A stretch of DNA of 64,000 nt. Source: Dietzia natronolimnaea (GTDB taxonomy: Bacteria > Actinomycetota > Actinomycetes > Mycobacteriales > Mycobacteriaceae). Each line of letters begins with the position of its first letter. Within the stretch, counting starts at the first letter, position 1. The stretch lies in the NCBI RefSeq assembly GCF_039525805.1, contig NZ_BAAAHZ010000001.1; one strand, written 5' to 3'. The translations under genes were made by a program, and so were the position numbers. Positions 24,118 through 32,714 of the stretch are shown here, in pieces. The notes beneath the pieces were generated by a model. It saw only the letters and a program-made list of their open reading frames with translations, did not search any database and was not told where the DNA came from.

Positions 24118-25397
24118 GTGCGCGTCTCCCGTCTCCGGTCGGACCGGCCGAGAAGCCGGCCGGCCATCAGGGCGATCAGCACTCCGCCGACGAGCACCGG
24201 CGCGACGGTCCACCGCATCCCGGCGTGCTCGGCGATCAGGCCGACCAGCGGCGGGGAGGCCAGGAACCCCAGCCGCATGACCCAGTTGAGCACCGCCAGG
24301 CCCGTGCCCGGGGTCAGGCCCGGGACGGAGTCGGCCCCCACCATCGCGCCGGGGATGACGGTGGCGATGCCCCACCCGGCCAGCGCGAAGCCGGCGAGCA
24401 GCACCGCCAGGAGTGCGGGACCGTCCAGGACGAACGACGCGGCCAGCGCGCCGCCCGACCCCGCCACCACACACGACCCACCCATTCGACCCACGTGCGC
24501 GGCGCCGAATCCGTCGACCAGCCGGTCGCCGGTGAGGCGGCCGAGGAGCTGTGCACCCTGCACCGCGATGAAGCCGAGCCCCGCCAGCCCGGCACCGGCC
24601 ACCGCGACCTCGCGGAGGTAGAGCGCCGACCACGTCTGCGCGAAGTCCTCCACGACCGCCGCGCACGAGGCGAGCAGTCCGAACGCCACCAGGAGCAGCA
24701 GCACCCGGCCCCCCGGGGTCCGGCGGCGTGAGACCGGTGAACCGGGGGGCGCCGCCGACCCGGGCGCGCGGTCCAGGTCCCGCCCCGCCCGGTCCTCCGC
24801 CACCGCGTCGCCCAGCCGCAGGGGGTACGCGGCCAGCACCGCGACCGCGCAGACGACGCCGGCCGCGCTCATCTGGACCACCACCGTCGTCCCGGCCCCG
24901 GCCGCGACCGAACCCCCCGCGGCGCCGAGCACCGCCCCGAGAGACCAGATGGCGTGGAACCGGTTGATCAGGGACCGGCCGTGGAGAAGTTGGACGCGGA
25001 TGCCGTGGGCGTTCATGGCCACGTCGGTGAGGGCGTCGCACACACCGAACAGCAGGAGCAGCCCGGCGAACACGCCCACGGTCGGGGACAGCCCGAGGAC
25101 CGCGGCGACGAGCGAGGCCACGACCATCGTGGCCACCGCCACCGCCCCGTCCGAGCGTCTGCGCATGAGGACCGGGGCGAAGAGCCCACCCACGAGTGCG
25201 CCCGCGGGGTAACACGCCATCGCGAGGCCGAACGCGGCCGGGCCCAGGTCCAGGGCGTCCTTGAGGTCCGGGAGACGGGGGACGATCGCGCCGAAGATCG
25301 CCCCGTTCGCGACGAAGAGCAGGGCGGTGGCGGCCACCGGGCCCCGCAGAGCGGTCCCGCGTCCGCCCCGGTCCACCACCCCTCCCGTCGCGATCAC
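24114..25397 (-). CDS. MFS transporter, 12 transmembrane helices
   Basis: A 427-residue major facilitator related to FucP/YbjJ-like exporters. A Gly-rich hydrophobic N-terminal half, an Arg/Asp-rich central loop (about 200-230) and a second hydrophobic half are clear. The start is taken as GTG 25397: TAGTCT ends seven bases upstream, indicating a leaderless message; GTG codons a few residues downstream follow GGGAGG and are alternatives. Coupling to fructosamine kinase suggests movement of a sugar, glycated amine or aminoglycoside-like compound, but the substrate cannot be read from the sequence. Confidence 0.75.
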   Translation of the reverse strand: MIATGGVVDRGGRGTALRGPVAATALLFVANGAIFGAIVPRLPDLKDALDLGPAAFGLAMACYPAGALVGGLFAPVLMRRRSDGAVAVATMVVASLVAAVLGLSPTVGVFAGLLLLFGVCDALTDVAMNAHGIRVQLLHGRSLINRFHAIWSLGAVLGAAGGSVAAGAGTTVVVQMSAAGVVCAVAVLAAYPLRLGDAVAEDRAGRDLDRAPGSAAPPGSPVSRRRTPGGRVLLLLVAFGLLASCAAVVEDFAQTWSALYLREVAVAGAGLAGLGFIAVQGAQLLGRLTGDRLVDGFGAAHVGRMGGSCVVAGSGGALAASFVLDGPALLAVLLAGFALAGWGIATVIPGAMVGADSVPGLTPGTGLAVLNWVMRLGFLASPPLVGLIAEHAGMRWTVAPVLVGGVLIALMAGRLLGRSDRRRETRT

Positions 25398-25404
25398 GAC
25401 CGTC

Positions 25405-25410
25405 AGACTA
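25405..25410 (-). promoter_or_regulatory. -10 hexamer TAGTCT for the MFS-kinase operon (leaderless)
   Basis: TAGTCT ends seven bases before GTG 25397. The divergent SRPBCC gene starts 66 bp away. Confidence 0.45.
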
Positions 25411-25475
25411 CGTCGTGCACCCACGCCGGTAGCGTTGACGACGGTAACGGTCGGACGGGCGGGCGGGAGCACGAC

Positions 25476-26417
25476 ATGTACGGGGTGACGGCAGGGATCG
25501 AGGCCACGGACGACGGTCGGCACGTGGTGTGCAGCGTGCCGCTCCCGGTGGCGCCGGGCGTGGTGTGGGACGCGGTCTCGACCGGCGAGGGCATCTCCTC
25601 GTGGTTCGTGCCATGCGCTCTGGAGCCGCAGGTGGGAGGCCGGATCGTGCAGTTCGCCGACCCCGGCGCCCCCGATCCCACGACCGGTCCGGAGGCCGCC
25701 GCCGAGGCGATGCTCACCGCCACCGTCGGCGAGATCACGGTCTTCTCGCCCCCCTCCGGCACCGCGCCGGGGGAGTTCACCTTCGAGGAACGTGACTGGA
25801 TGGGCGAGGGGATCCCGGTGCCCCCGTGGACGACCTCCTGTGAGGTCGCCGACGACGGCGAGGGGGGCACGGTGCTGACCCTGCGGTCCGGGTTCGCCTC
25901 CGGCGGGCAACTCGCGGAGGAGTCGGTCGACGGCAGTGTGAGCGGCTGGGCCCAGTCGCTGACCGTGCTGGCGCACCGGCTCACCCACCGGCCCGCGGAC
26001 GGCGTGGTGACCGTCCACGCGGCCACCGATCCCGTCGCGTCGTCGGTGCCGGGGTTGTGGTCGCGCGTGCTCGGCCGGCTCGTCGCCCCCGCGGCCGGGG
26101 CCGGTGCGGTCGCCAGGTCCGGCGAGGTCGCCCGGGCCGGCGAGGTCGGGGGCATCGTGGCGACGGAGTCGGAGGCCTCCGCGTTGATCGTCCTCTCCGC
26201 GCCCGTCGACGGCGTGATCGAGCTCTACGTCTTCCCGGCCGGGGACACGCCCGAGGACGCGACGAGCAGCGCCGCCGTCGCCGTCCGCGCGTACGAGTAC
26301 GTGGACGTCCCGGGCGGGTCGGGCGCACCGCTCGGTGCCGCCGCGGTCGACGGCGTGGAGCCCACCTGGGACTCCGAGCGCTGGCGCGGATGGCTCGAGG
26401 GCCTGGTCACGGACTGA
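25476..26417 (+). CDS. SRPBCC/AHSA1-family protein with two lobes
   Basis: A 313-residue protein. The N-terminal half (about 15-170) is a START/Bet v1-like fold of the AHSA1 type, with VWDAVSTGEGISSWFVP and EPQVGGRIVQF. The C-terminal half (about 180-313) has a degenerate similar pattern, including ALIVLSAPVDGVIELYVF. ATG 25476 has GGGAG upstream. Proteins of this fold bind hydrophobic ligands or act as co-chaperones; no catalytic residues are evident. It is divergent from the MFS operon. Confidence 0.7.
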   Translation: MYGVTAGIEATDDGRHVVCSVPLPVAPGVVWDAVSTGEGISSWFVPCALEPQVGGRIVQFADPGAPDPTTGPEAAAEAMLTATVGEITVFSPPSGTAPGEFTFEERDWMGEGIPVPPWTTSCEVADDGEGGTVLTLRSGFASGGQLAEESVDGSVSGWAQSLTVLAHRLTHRPADGVVTVHAATDPVASSVPGLWSRVLGRLVAPAAGAGAVARSGEVARAGEVGGIVATESEASALIVLSAPVDGVIELYVFPAGDTPEDATSSAAVAVRAYEYVDVPGGSGAPLGAAAVDGVEPTWDSERWRGWLEGLVTD

Positions 26418-26563
26418 CCCGGGGGTGGCGGCCGATCGTCGACGAAACATCGACGTCGGGTGCGACGATGTCCACCGAGACAGCAGTACTGTGTCGGGGA
26501 GCACCAGCCGTGCGCCGACCACGAACCGCACGAACAGCACACCGACGAGGAGCACCATCTGCA

Positions 26564-27631
26564 ATGGCGGATTCCAACGACACCGTGACCATCGCGACCA
26601 GCGAGGGCGCGCCCGGCACGACCCTCCTGGGCATCGGCGCCTACCGTCCACGTCGCGTGGTGAGCAACGAGGAGATCTGCGAGACGATTGACTCGAGCTC
26701 CGAGTGGATCTACGAGCGCTCTGGGATCCTCAACCGCCGCGTGGCGGAGCCGGACGAGACGATCGTCTCCATGTCGAGCGAGGCCGCCAAGAAGGCCGTG
26801 GCCTCCGCCGGCATCGATCCGGAGCTCATCGACGCGGTGATCGTGTGCACCTCCACCAACTGGACGCAGGTGCCGCACGCGGCTCCGCAGGTGGCCACCG
26901 ATCTCGGCCGCAACGGCATCGCCGCGTTCGACCTGACCGCCGGCTGCGCGGGGTTCGGCTACGGCCTGGCCGTGGCCACCACCATGATCCGCGGCGGCGG
27001 CGCCCGGTACGTCGTGGTGGTGGGCGTGGAGAAGATGACTGACGGCATCGACTTCTCCGACCGCAACACCGCCTTCATCTTCGGCGACGGCGCGGGCGCC
27101 GTGGTGGTGGGCCCGTCGGAGACCAATGACGTCAGCCCGGTGGTGTGGGGGTCCGACGGCGAGAAGGGCGACGCCATCCGCCAGACCAAGGACTTCAAGC
27201 AGTACGTGGACGAGGTCGATGCCTCCGCGGCCGCCGCGCGCGAGGAGGCGGTGCTCCAGCCCTACCTGGTCATGGACGGCTCCAAGGTGTTCCGCTGGGC
27301 CGCCGTGCAGGTGTCCAAGGTGTGCGCGCAGACGCTGGAGACCGCGGGCGTGACCGCCGAGCAGATCCAGGCGTTCATCCCCCACCAGGCCAACGGGCGC
27401 ATCAACTCGGCCATGGCCAAGCACCTCGGACTCCCCGACTCGGTGGCGATCGCCAACGACATCGAGCAGACCGGCAACACCTCCGCCGCCTCGATCCCGC
27501 TGGCGATGGAGGCCATGCTGCGCGACGGCGAGGCCCAGCCGGGTCAGGTCGCCCTGTGCATCGGCTTCGGCGCGGGACTGTCCTACGCCGGCCAGGTCGT
27601 GCGTCTGCCCGCCGCACCGCCCGTCGACTGA
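26564..27631 (+). CDS. fabH: Beta-ketoacyl-ACP synthase III
   Basis: A 355-residue FabH. The full Cys-His-Asn triad is present: C128 in TAGCAGFGYG, H274 in IPHQAN and N305 in GNTSAAS. It condenses an acyl-CoA primer with malonyl-ACP; in mycolata the FabH links FAS-I products to FAS-II elongation for mycolic acids. ATG 26564 lies 14 bases after GAGGAG. The 146-bp leader contains TACTGT (26487-26492) as a probable -10 and nested short palindromes at 26437-26471. A strong terminator follows, so the gene is monocistronic. Confidence 0.93.
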   Translation: MADSNDTVTIATSEGAPGTTLLGIGAYRPRRVVSNEEICETIDSSSEWIYERSGILNRRVAEPDETIVSMSSEAAKKAVASAGIDPELIDAVIVCTSTNWTQVPHAAPQVATDLGRNGIAAFDLTAGCAGFGYGLAVATTMIRGGGARYVVVVGVEKMTDGIDFSDRNTAFIFGDGAGAVVVGPSETNDVSPVVWGSDGEKGDAIRQTKDFKQYVDEVDASAAAAREEAVLQPYLVMDGSKVFRWAAVQVSKVCAQTLETAGVTAEQIQAFIPHQANGRINSAMAKHLGLPDSVAIANDIEQTGNTSAASIPLAMEAMLRDGEAQPGQVALCIGFGAGLSYAGQVVRLPAAPPVD

Positions 27632-27660
27632 CGGCTCCTCGGCCTCAGGTCCGGTGCGTC

Positions 27661-27694
27661 CCGCGGCCCCGGTTCACCAGAACCGGGGCCGCGG
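27661..27694 (+). terminator. Terminator of fabH
   Basis: A 14-bp stem CCGCGGCCCCGGTT/AACCGGGGCCGCGG with a 6-nt loop, 29 bp after the stop codon. Confidence 0.88.
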
Positions 27695-27733
27695 ACCTGC
27701 CTGATGGACGAGCGTTCATGAGAGAGTGATCTC

Positions 27734-28822
27734 ATGCACACCTCACGTCTCCGTCGCGGCGCGGGCCCGGCGACCACCGGCGCCGTGGCGGCCGCCGCAA
27801 CAGTCCTGTTGAGCTCCCTCGTCTCCCCTGTCGTGGCCGGATCGACCCCGGCGATCCCCGCCGCTCCCCCGTCGACCGGCTCCACGATCGAGCAGGCGGG
27901 CGGCTCCACGCAGACGCTGGGGCAGAACATCGCAGGTCAGATCAGTGGCGAGGGCCTCGGCCCGTCCGTCTACGCCGGCACCGGAGCCGGCCCGGCCCGC
28001 TATGTGGCGCTGGGCGATTCGTACGCCGCCGTCGGCCGGGTGGCACCGGGATCCTGGGGCGCCGGGCCCGTCGCGTGTGTGCGGACCGACGACGCCTATC
28101 CCACGGTCGTGGCCCGCGAGCTCGGTGTGGGGACGTTCATCAACGCCAGTTGCGGGGGAGCCACCGCCGACGACTTCCTCGAGCCGGCGCGCAATGGCGC
28201 GCCGCCCCAGCTCGATGCCCTGGATGCGCGGACCGACCTCGTCACCATGACCATCGGTGGCAACGACGTGGGGTTCGCCGCGGTGATCGTGGCCTGCGCC
28301 CTCCGGCCCAACACCGCGCCCGAGTTCCTGCCGATGGTGGACTCGGTGACCGCGCGACTCGCCGAGGGCTTCGACGCCACCGCCGGGTGCTCCGATGTGA
28401 TCGACCGCCAGGCCACGCGGGCACTCGAGGAACTCGACGGGCGGATGGACTCGGTGTACGCCGAGATCGCCCGGCGCTCCCCCGACGCCCGCGTGGTGAC
28501 CGTCGGATACCTTTCCGCGATCCCGGACGACCGGACCCTGCTCGCCTCGCCCGACTGCGCACCGTTCATCGCGATCCCCGAGGCCGAACGGGACAAGGTC
28601 CGCGGATTCCAGGAGAGCATCAACCGGGTGGTCCGCGACGCGGCTCAGCGCAGCGGGGCGACCGTCGTGATCCCCGACGAGCCCGGACACTCGATGTGCA
28701 CGTCCCCGGAGACCCGGTGGGTCGACTTCACCGGCCTGCAGACCTCCTCGGTGCCCGTGCATCCCACGTCCGCCGGGCACGCCCACGTGGCCGGTCGGGT
28801 GCTGTCCGCGCTGTCGGGGTAG
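27734..28822 (+). CDS. Secreted SGNH/GDSL hydrolase (esterase/lipase) 1
   Basis: A 362-residue exported hydrolase. A Sec signal (about 1-36) is followed by a Ser/Thr/Gly-rich spacer. The SGNH blocks are GDSYAA with Ser96, an ASCGGATADDF segment with block II Gly, TIGGNDVGF with the block III Asn, and HPTSAGH with His343. Several cysteines suggest disulfides. It should cleave acyl esters in the envelope or medium. ATG 27734 lies in a CATGAGA/TCTCATG inverted repeat (27717-27736) that also contains the GAGAG ribosome site, so the start could be masked in the mRNA. Confidence 0.85.
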   Translation: MHTSRLRRGAGPATTGAVAAAATVLLSSLVSPVVAGSTPAIPAAPPSTGSTIEQAGGSTQTLGQNIAGQISGEGLGPSVYAGTGAGPARYVALGDSYAAVGRVAPGSWGAGPVACVRTDDAYPTVVARELGVGTFINASCGGATADDFLEPARNGAPPQLDALDARTDLVTMTIGGNDVGFAAVIVACALRPNTAPEFLPMVDSVTARLAEGFDATAGCSDVIDRQATRALEELDGRMDSVYAEIARRSPDARVVTVGYLSAIPDDRTLLASPDCAPFIAIPEAERDKVRGFQESINRVVRDAAQRSGATVVIPDEPGHSMCTSPETRWVDFTGLQTSSVPVHPTSAGHAHVAGRVLSALSG

Positions 28823-28827
28823 CGCCG

Positions 28828-28894
28828 ACGCCGGCCGACGAGAGCAGACGCCGGACGCCGGCCGACGGGAGCAGGCGTCGGCCGACAAGAGTAG
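28828..28894. repeat. Three imperfect ~20-bp repeats between the esterase genes
   Basis: ACGCCGGCCGACGAGAGCAG at 28828, the same with one change at 28855, and a more diverged copy at 28875. They fill much of the 131-bp gap between the two SGNH genes. Confidence 0.7.
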
Positions 28895-28953
28895 AAGTTG
28901 CTTAGTTGCCACAACCACCAACGGGCGCGCGACCGGGGTAGCAGACTGCGGTC

Positions 28954-29934
28954 ATGCTCACTCCCCTACGCCGCCGCTCCGCCGGCGCACGCACCCTCAC
29001 CACGTCCCTCGCGCTGGCCGCGTCCCTCGCGCTGGCCGCCGCGCCCGTCGCCGCCGCGCAGTCGGCCACCCAGACGGACGGCACGGTCGCCGTCGGCTCT
29101 CTCGGGTCCACGGCCGGGACGCCCCTCCCCGCGAGCGGCTCGCTCGGCGCCCTCGCCCAGCCCGCCTACGCGGACTACGTGGCCCTGGGCGACTCGTACG
29201 CGGCCTTCGGCGACCAGTCCGAGTTGGCCGACGGCGCCACCGCTCAGGCGTGCGGCCGCAGCGTGACCAACTACGCCAACGTCCTGGACCCCAACCCCGC
29301 CGTGGGCGAGCTCACCGATGCCACCTGCGGTGGAGCCCAGATCCCCGACCTCACCGAATCGCAGCGCTCGGGCGTCCCGCCGCAGTTCGACGCCCTCGAC
29401 TCGACCACCGACCTGGTCACGCTGTCGATCGGCGGCAACGACGTCGGCTTCGGCACGATCGTCGGGTGCATCACCAAGCAGGGGCCGTTCGCCACCGTGC
29501 CGAACTGCCAGACCGCCATCGGCGCCACCATCGCGGCCGACATCGCGGAGACCTTCGGCGAGGGCGGCGAGATCGACGACGTCTACGCGGCGATCGCGGA
29601 CCGTGCGCCCGGCGCCACCGTGGTGGCCACCCGGTACCTGCCGCTCATGCCCGCCGAGGGCGGGAGCTGCACCTTCACCAACCAGCTCAACCCCGCCGAC
29701 GTGCAGTGGGCCCGCGGGGTGGCCGAGGCCATCAACGACGCGGTCGACGCCGCCGCCCGGCGCAACGGCCACGTCTCGGTGCTGCCCACCTCCGACGTCG
29801 ACCGCAGCGCCTGCGCGCCGGCGGACCAGCGCTGGACCGACTTCCTCGGGGGCGCACCGACCAACGCGGCCGCGTTCCACCCCACCGCCCTCGGCCAGCA
29901 GGCCATGGCCGACGCCATCGCCGCGGCGATCTGA
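28954..29934 (+). CDS. Secreted SGNH/GDSL hydrolase (esterase/lipase) 2
   Basis: A 326-residue exported paralogue of the preceding gene. The signal peptide ends APVAAAQ near residue 31. SGNH blocks are GDSYAAFGD with Ser81, TCGGAQIPDL, SIGGNDVGFGTI and FHPTALGQ with His309. ATG 28954 is only six bases after CAGACT, so a leaderless transcript separate from esterase 1 is plausible. The two proteins share the whole catalytic frame but differ in the insert regions, consistent with an old tandem duplication. Confidence 0.88.
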   Translation: MLTPLRRRSAGARTLTTSLALAASLALAAAPVAAAQSATQTDGTVAVGSLGSTAGTPLPASGSLGALAQPAYADYVALGDSYAAFGDQSELADGATAQACGRSVTNYANVLDPNPAVGELTDATCGGAQIPDLTESQRSGVPPQFDALDSTTDLVTLSIGGNDVGFGTIVGCITKQGPFATVPNCQTAIGATIAADIAETFGEGGEIDDVYAAIADRAPGATVVATRYLPLMPAEGGSCTFTNQLNPADVQWARGVAEAINDAVDAAARRNGHVSVLPTSDVDRSACAPADQRWTDFLGGAPTNAAAFHPTALGQQAMADAIAAAI

Positions 29935-29963
29935 CCCCGCCGACCCCACCGCTCCCGACTACC

Positions 29964-30029
29964 GCCGCCCCCGGCGACGAACACCAGCGTGAGCCGATGC
30001 TCGCGCGGGGGCTCATCGCCGGGGGCGGC
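29964..30029. terminator. Large bidirectional hairpin between convergent genes
   Basis: Outer 14-bp stem GCCGCCCCCGGCGA/TCGCCGGGGGCGGC (29964-29977 with 30016-30029) and inner stem TGAGCC/GGCTCA (29990-29995 with 30010-30015). It lies between esterase 2 and the Dyp peroxidase gene and can end transcription from both sides. Confidence 0.75.
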
Positions 30030-30040
30030 TGCGTGTCAGC

Positions 30041-31339
30041 TCACCCCTCGAACAACCCCTGTCCGACGTACCCACCCTCCGGCGCGCCGGGCGGGAGTGC
30101 GAACACCGCCGACCCGATCGGGACGGTCCACGTGTTGAGCGCGTCCTGCTCGGCGAGCCGCCGCTGGACCGGGATGTAGGTGCGCACCGGATCGGCCTGG
30201 TAGGCGGTGAAGATCAGGCCGCTGTTGCTGATCCGGCCCGGCTCCGGCGGGTCGTCGTAGTTGTACGGCCGCCGGAGCATGGCCTCACCGCGATCGCGCT
30301 GCCGGGCCCGGGCCATGTGCGACTCCGGTGGGATCACCGGCAGACCGACCTCGTCGACGGCCTCGAAGTCGGCCGGATCGTGCTCGTGGACCCCGGTCAG
30401 CGGCGCACCGGACTCGATCCGCCGGCCCATGCTCAGCTCGCGGGAGGTGCGGTCGATCTCCTCCCACGTGTCCATGGTCATGCGGATGCGGCGCAGCACC
30501 AGCGAGGACCCGCCCCGCATCCACCGCTGGGTCTGCCCGTCGGCGGACCTGCCGTCGGAGAACAGGACCCGGTCGAAGTCCACGTCGTCGGGCCCGGGGT
30601 TCACGGTTCCGTCGATCTGACCGAACAGGTTCCGCTGCGTGCGGCCGGTCGGGTCGGTGCCCACGGCCTTGCGGAACCCCCGCTGCGCCCACTTCTGCTC
30701 GGCCACGCCTCGCACGCCGGACGCGAGGATCCGCGCGGCGTGCGAGACGACCAGCGGGTCGTCGGCGCAGATCTGGAGCAGCAGATCGCCTCCCGACCAC
30801 CGGTCCTCGAGCTGGTCGATCTGCGGGAACGCCGGCAACTGCCGCAACCACGACGGCCGCTTCTCCGGCATGCGCACCGCGTCGAACAGCCCCGGACCCA
30901 ACCCGATGGTGACCGTCAGCCGCGCCGGGTCCCGGGCGAGTTCGGGTTCGAGGTCGGCCAGGCCGCCGCGGCCGGAGGTGAGCCGGGCGGCGTCCTGGGA
31001 CCACGCCCGCAGGACACCCTGGACCTCGGCGCGGGTGGCCCCCGCCGCGAGGTCGAACCCGAGGAAGGCGGCGTGCGCCTGCGGCGGCGTGGTGATGCCG
31101 GCCTGGTGTGGACCGTGGAAGGGCTCGGTCGCGGCCCCGACGACTCGCGAGTCGGCGACGGTCTCCCAGTCGGGGACGGCCTCGTCGTCGTCGAGGAGCC
31201 CCCGCCCCGCGTACCCGGCGGCGCCCCCCGCCACGCCGCCGACCAGTCCACTGCCGATGACGGCGCCCCCCACCACGGCTCCGGCGCCCCGGGTGAGCAC
31301 CGACCGTCGCGACAGACCGCGCGAGGCCCGGTCAGCCAT
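30041..31339 (-). CDS. Tat-exported Dyp-type haem peroxidase
   Basis: A 432-residue deferrochelatase/peroxidase of the EfeB-like Dyp class. A twin-arginine signal SRRSVLTRGAG precedes a Gly/Ala-rich h-region. The GxxDG motif is GQIDG with the catalytic Asp243, and the proximal His is expected in GVHEHDPADF or its neighbourhood. The protein should act outside the membrane on peroxides, dyes or haem. ATG 31339 overlaps the upstream PCuAC gene by 8 bp. Its partners in the operon handle copper rather than the usual EfeU/EfeO iron-uptake proteins, which is unusual. Confidence 0.87.
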   Translation of the reverse strand: MADRASRGLSRRSVLTRGAGAVVGGAVIGSGLVGGVAGGAAGYAGRGLLDDDEAVPDWETVADSRVVGAATEPFHGPHQAGITTPPQAHAAFLGFDLAAGATRAEVQGVLRAWSQDAARLTSGRGGLADLEPELARDPARLTVTIGLGPGLFDAVRMPEKRPSWLRQLPAFPQIDQLEDRWSGGDLLLQICADDPLVVSHAARILASGVRGVAEQKWAQRGFRKAVGTDPTGRTQRNLFGQIDGTVNPGPDDVDFDRVLFSDGRSADGQTQRWMRGGSSLVLRRIRMTMDTWEEIDRTSRELSMGRRIESGAPLTGVHEHDPADFEAVDEVGLPVIPPESHMARARQRDRGEAMLRRPYNYDDPPEPGRISNSGLIFTAYQADPVRTYIPVQRRLAEQDALNTWTVPIGSAVFALPPGAPEGGYVGQGLFEG

Positions 31340-31967
31340 CGTGGTTCATGGCCCCGTGGTCCATGGCGCCGTGGTCCATTCCCCCGTGGTCGCCACGGTC
31401 GCCACCGACGTACTCCTCCTCGCCGCCACGGAAGTCGCGGGCGGAGACGGTGACGTCCTGCTCGGTGCCCCCGCCCCGGACGCCGCCGGAGAACTCCAGG
31501 GTCAGGGTGATCTGCTGGCCGGTGGTGATGGGCTGGTCCAGGTCCATGAGCATGATGTGGTTGCCGCCGGGCTCCAGGATCAGCTCGCCGCCGGCGGGGA
31601 CGTGGAAGCCGTCCTCCTTCTCCTGCATCATCATGCCGCTGCCGCCGGGGACGGTCTCGTGCAGCTCGGTGCGGCCGCCGAGGTCGCCGGAGACGCCGGT
31701 CAGGTGGAGGTCGTCCTCGCCGGGGTTGCGGATGGTGCCGAAGACCCCGGCCATGTCGGTGCCGGTGGCCTTGGCCCAGCCGTCGTCGAGGATCACGGCT
31801 CCCGTGGCCTCGGCGCTGGTCGTCTGGTCGGTGGCGCCGGTGGTCCCGGGCGAGTCGTCGGAGGCGCAGGCCGCCGTGGACAGGGCGAGGGTCAGTGCGG
31901 TGGCCGCGGCGAAGGCGGCACGGGTGTGGAAGGTACGGGTGTGGAGGGTACGGGTGTGGGAACGCAT
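31332..31967 (-). CDS. PCuAC copper-chaperone lipoprotein with His/Met tail
   Basis: A 211-residue lipoprotein with a lipobox LSTAAC near residue 34. The PCuAC domain (about 60-175) carries the copper site: ELHETVPGGSGMMM and the later NHIMLM (H-x-M). The C-terminus ends with HGGMDHGAMDHGAMNHDG, an unusual repeated His/Met tail likely to bind extra copper. The N-terminus contains repeated HTRT/HTRTF/HTRAA encoded by 15-bp DNA repeats; a shorter start within them is possible. PCuAC proteins deliver Cu(I) to cytochrome oxidase. The gene lies between a membrane protein and the Dyp peroxidase. Confidence 0.85.
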   Translation of the reverse strand: MRSHTRTLHTRTFHTRAAFAAATALTLALSTAACASDDSPGTTGATDQTTSAEATGAVILDDGWAKATGTDMAGVFGTIRNPGEDDLHLTGVSGDLGGRTELHETVPGGSGMMMQEKEDGFHVPAGGELILEPGGNHIMLMDLDQPITTGQQITLTLEFSGGVRGGGTEQDVTVSARDFRGGEEEYVGGDRGDHGGMDHGAMDHGAMNHDG

Positions 31968-32040
31968 GGGTGTGTCAGTCCTTGGTGTGGTGTGTGAGGT
32001 CGCCCGCCGGCGCGTGGCGCGGGCGGGGCGTGGGGTGGGA

Positions 32041-32682
32041 TCACACAGCCACGGGCGGCGCGCGGGTGCCTCCGCGGGCCAGGAGGAACCGGCCGCGCGG
32101 GGCGTCGGCGTCGTAGGACGAGATGAGCGGGGCGACGACGACGAGGTGGGCCGTCGCCAGAAGCGGCATCACCCGCGCAGCCACCCAGGCCAAGGTCACG
32201 GACAGGACCGCCACCAGGCCGAGGGTCACGGCGATGGCCGCAAGGTGTGCACCGAGCATCCCGGGGGTCAGCAGCGTCGCCGGGGAGGCGACCACCTCGG
32301 ACCCGGCGCCGTCCATGGCGGCGCGGACGAGGGCGGGATCGGTCACGTGGTGGCCGAGCGCGGCGTGGGAGGAGCCCGGGGTGGCCGAGTGCGTGTGCCC
32401 CGGTGCCAGCAGGAGGTGGACGACTCCCTGGCCCGCGATCAGGCCGGCCCCCGCCACCGGGATCGGGGACCGCTGCCGGGCGATGGCAGCGGTGGCCGCC
32501 CCCACGCCCGCGCTCGCCGCCGCGATCAGCAGGATCTGACCGGGGGTCGGGGCCACCGCGACCGTTCCGGCGGCCAGGCCGTGGGCGGCGATGCCGAACA
32601 CCGCACTGACCACCGCGACGACGACGCCGACGACCGCGGTCACCACGGGGGGCACCTCGGCTCGGAAGCGGTCGGCGGGCAT
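32041..32682 (-). CDS. Multi-pass membrane protein, first gene of the copper/Dyp operon
   Basis: A 213-residue protein with five or so hydrophobic helices (about 11-38, 45-68, 76-92, 138-162, 165-185). The loop after helix 3 is His-rich (HLLLAPGHTHSATPGSSHAALGHH), compatible with metal binding. No family assigned. The TAGAAT hexamer ends six bases before ATG 32682, marking the operon promoter. It is separated from the PCuAC gene by 73 bp. Confidence 0.65.
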   Translation of the reverse strand: MPADRFRAEVPPVVTAVVGVVVAVVSAVFGIAAHGLAAGTVAVAPTPGQILLIAAASAGVGAATAAIARQRSPIPVAGAGLIAGQGVVHLLLAPGHTHSATPGSSHAALGHHVTDPALVRAAMDGAGSEVVASPATLLTPGMLGAHLAAIAVTLGLVAVLSVTLAWVAARVMPLLATAHLVVVAPLISSYDADAPRGRFLLARGGTRAPPVAV

Positions 32683-32688
32683 GCCCCG

Positions 32689-32694
32689 ATTCTA
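32689..32694 (-). promoter_or_regulatory. -10 hexamer TAGAAT of the copper/Dyp operon (leaderless)
   Basis: TAGAAT differs from TATAAT at one base and ends six bases before ATG 32682, so the mRNA should start at or next to the AUG. This is the clearest leaderless promoter of the window. Confidence 0.65.
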
Positions 32695-32714
32695 GTGCTG
32701 CGCCGAGCGGGGGC

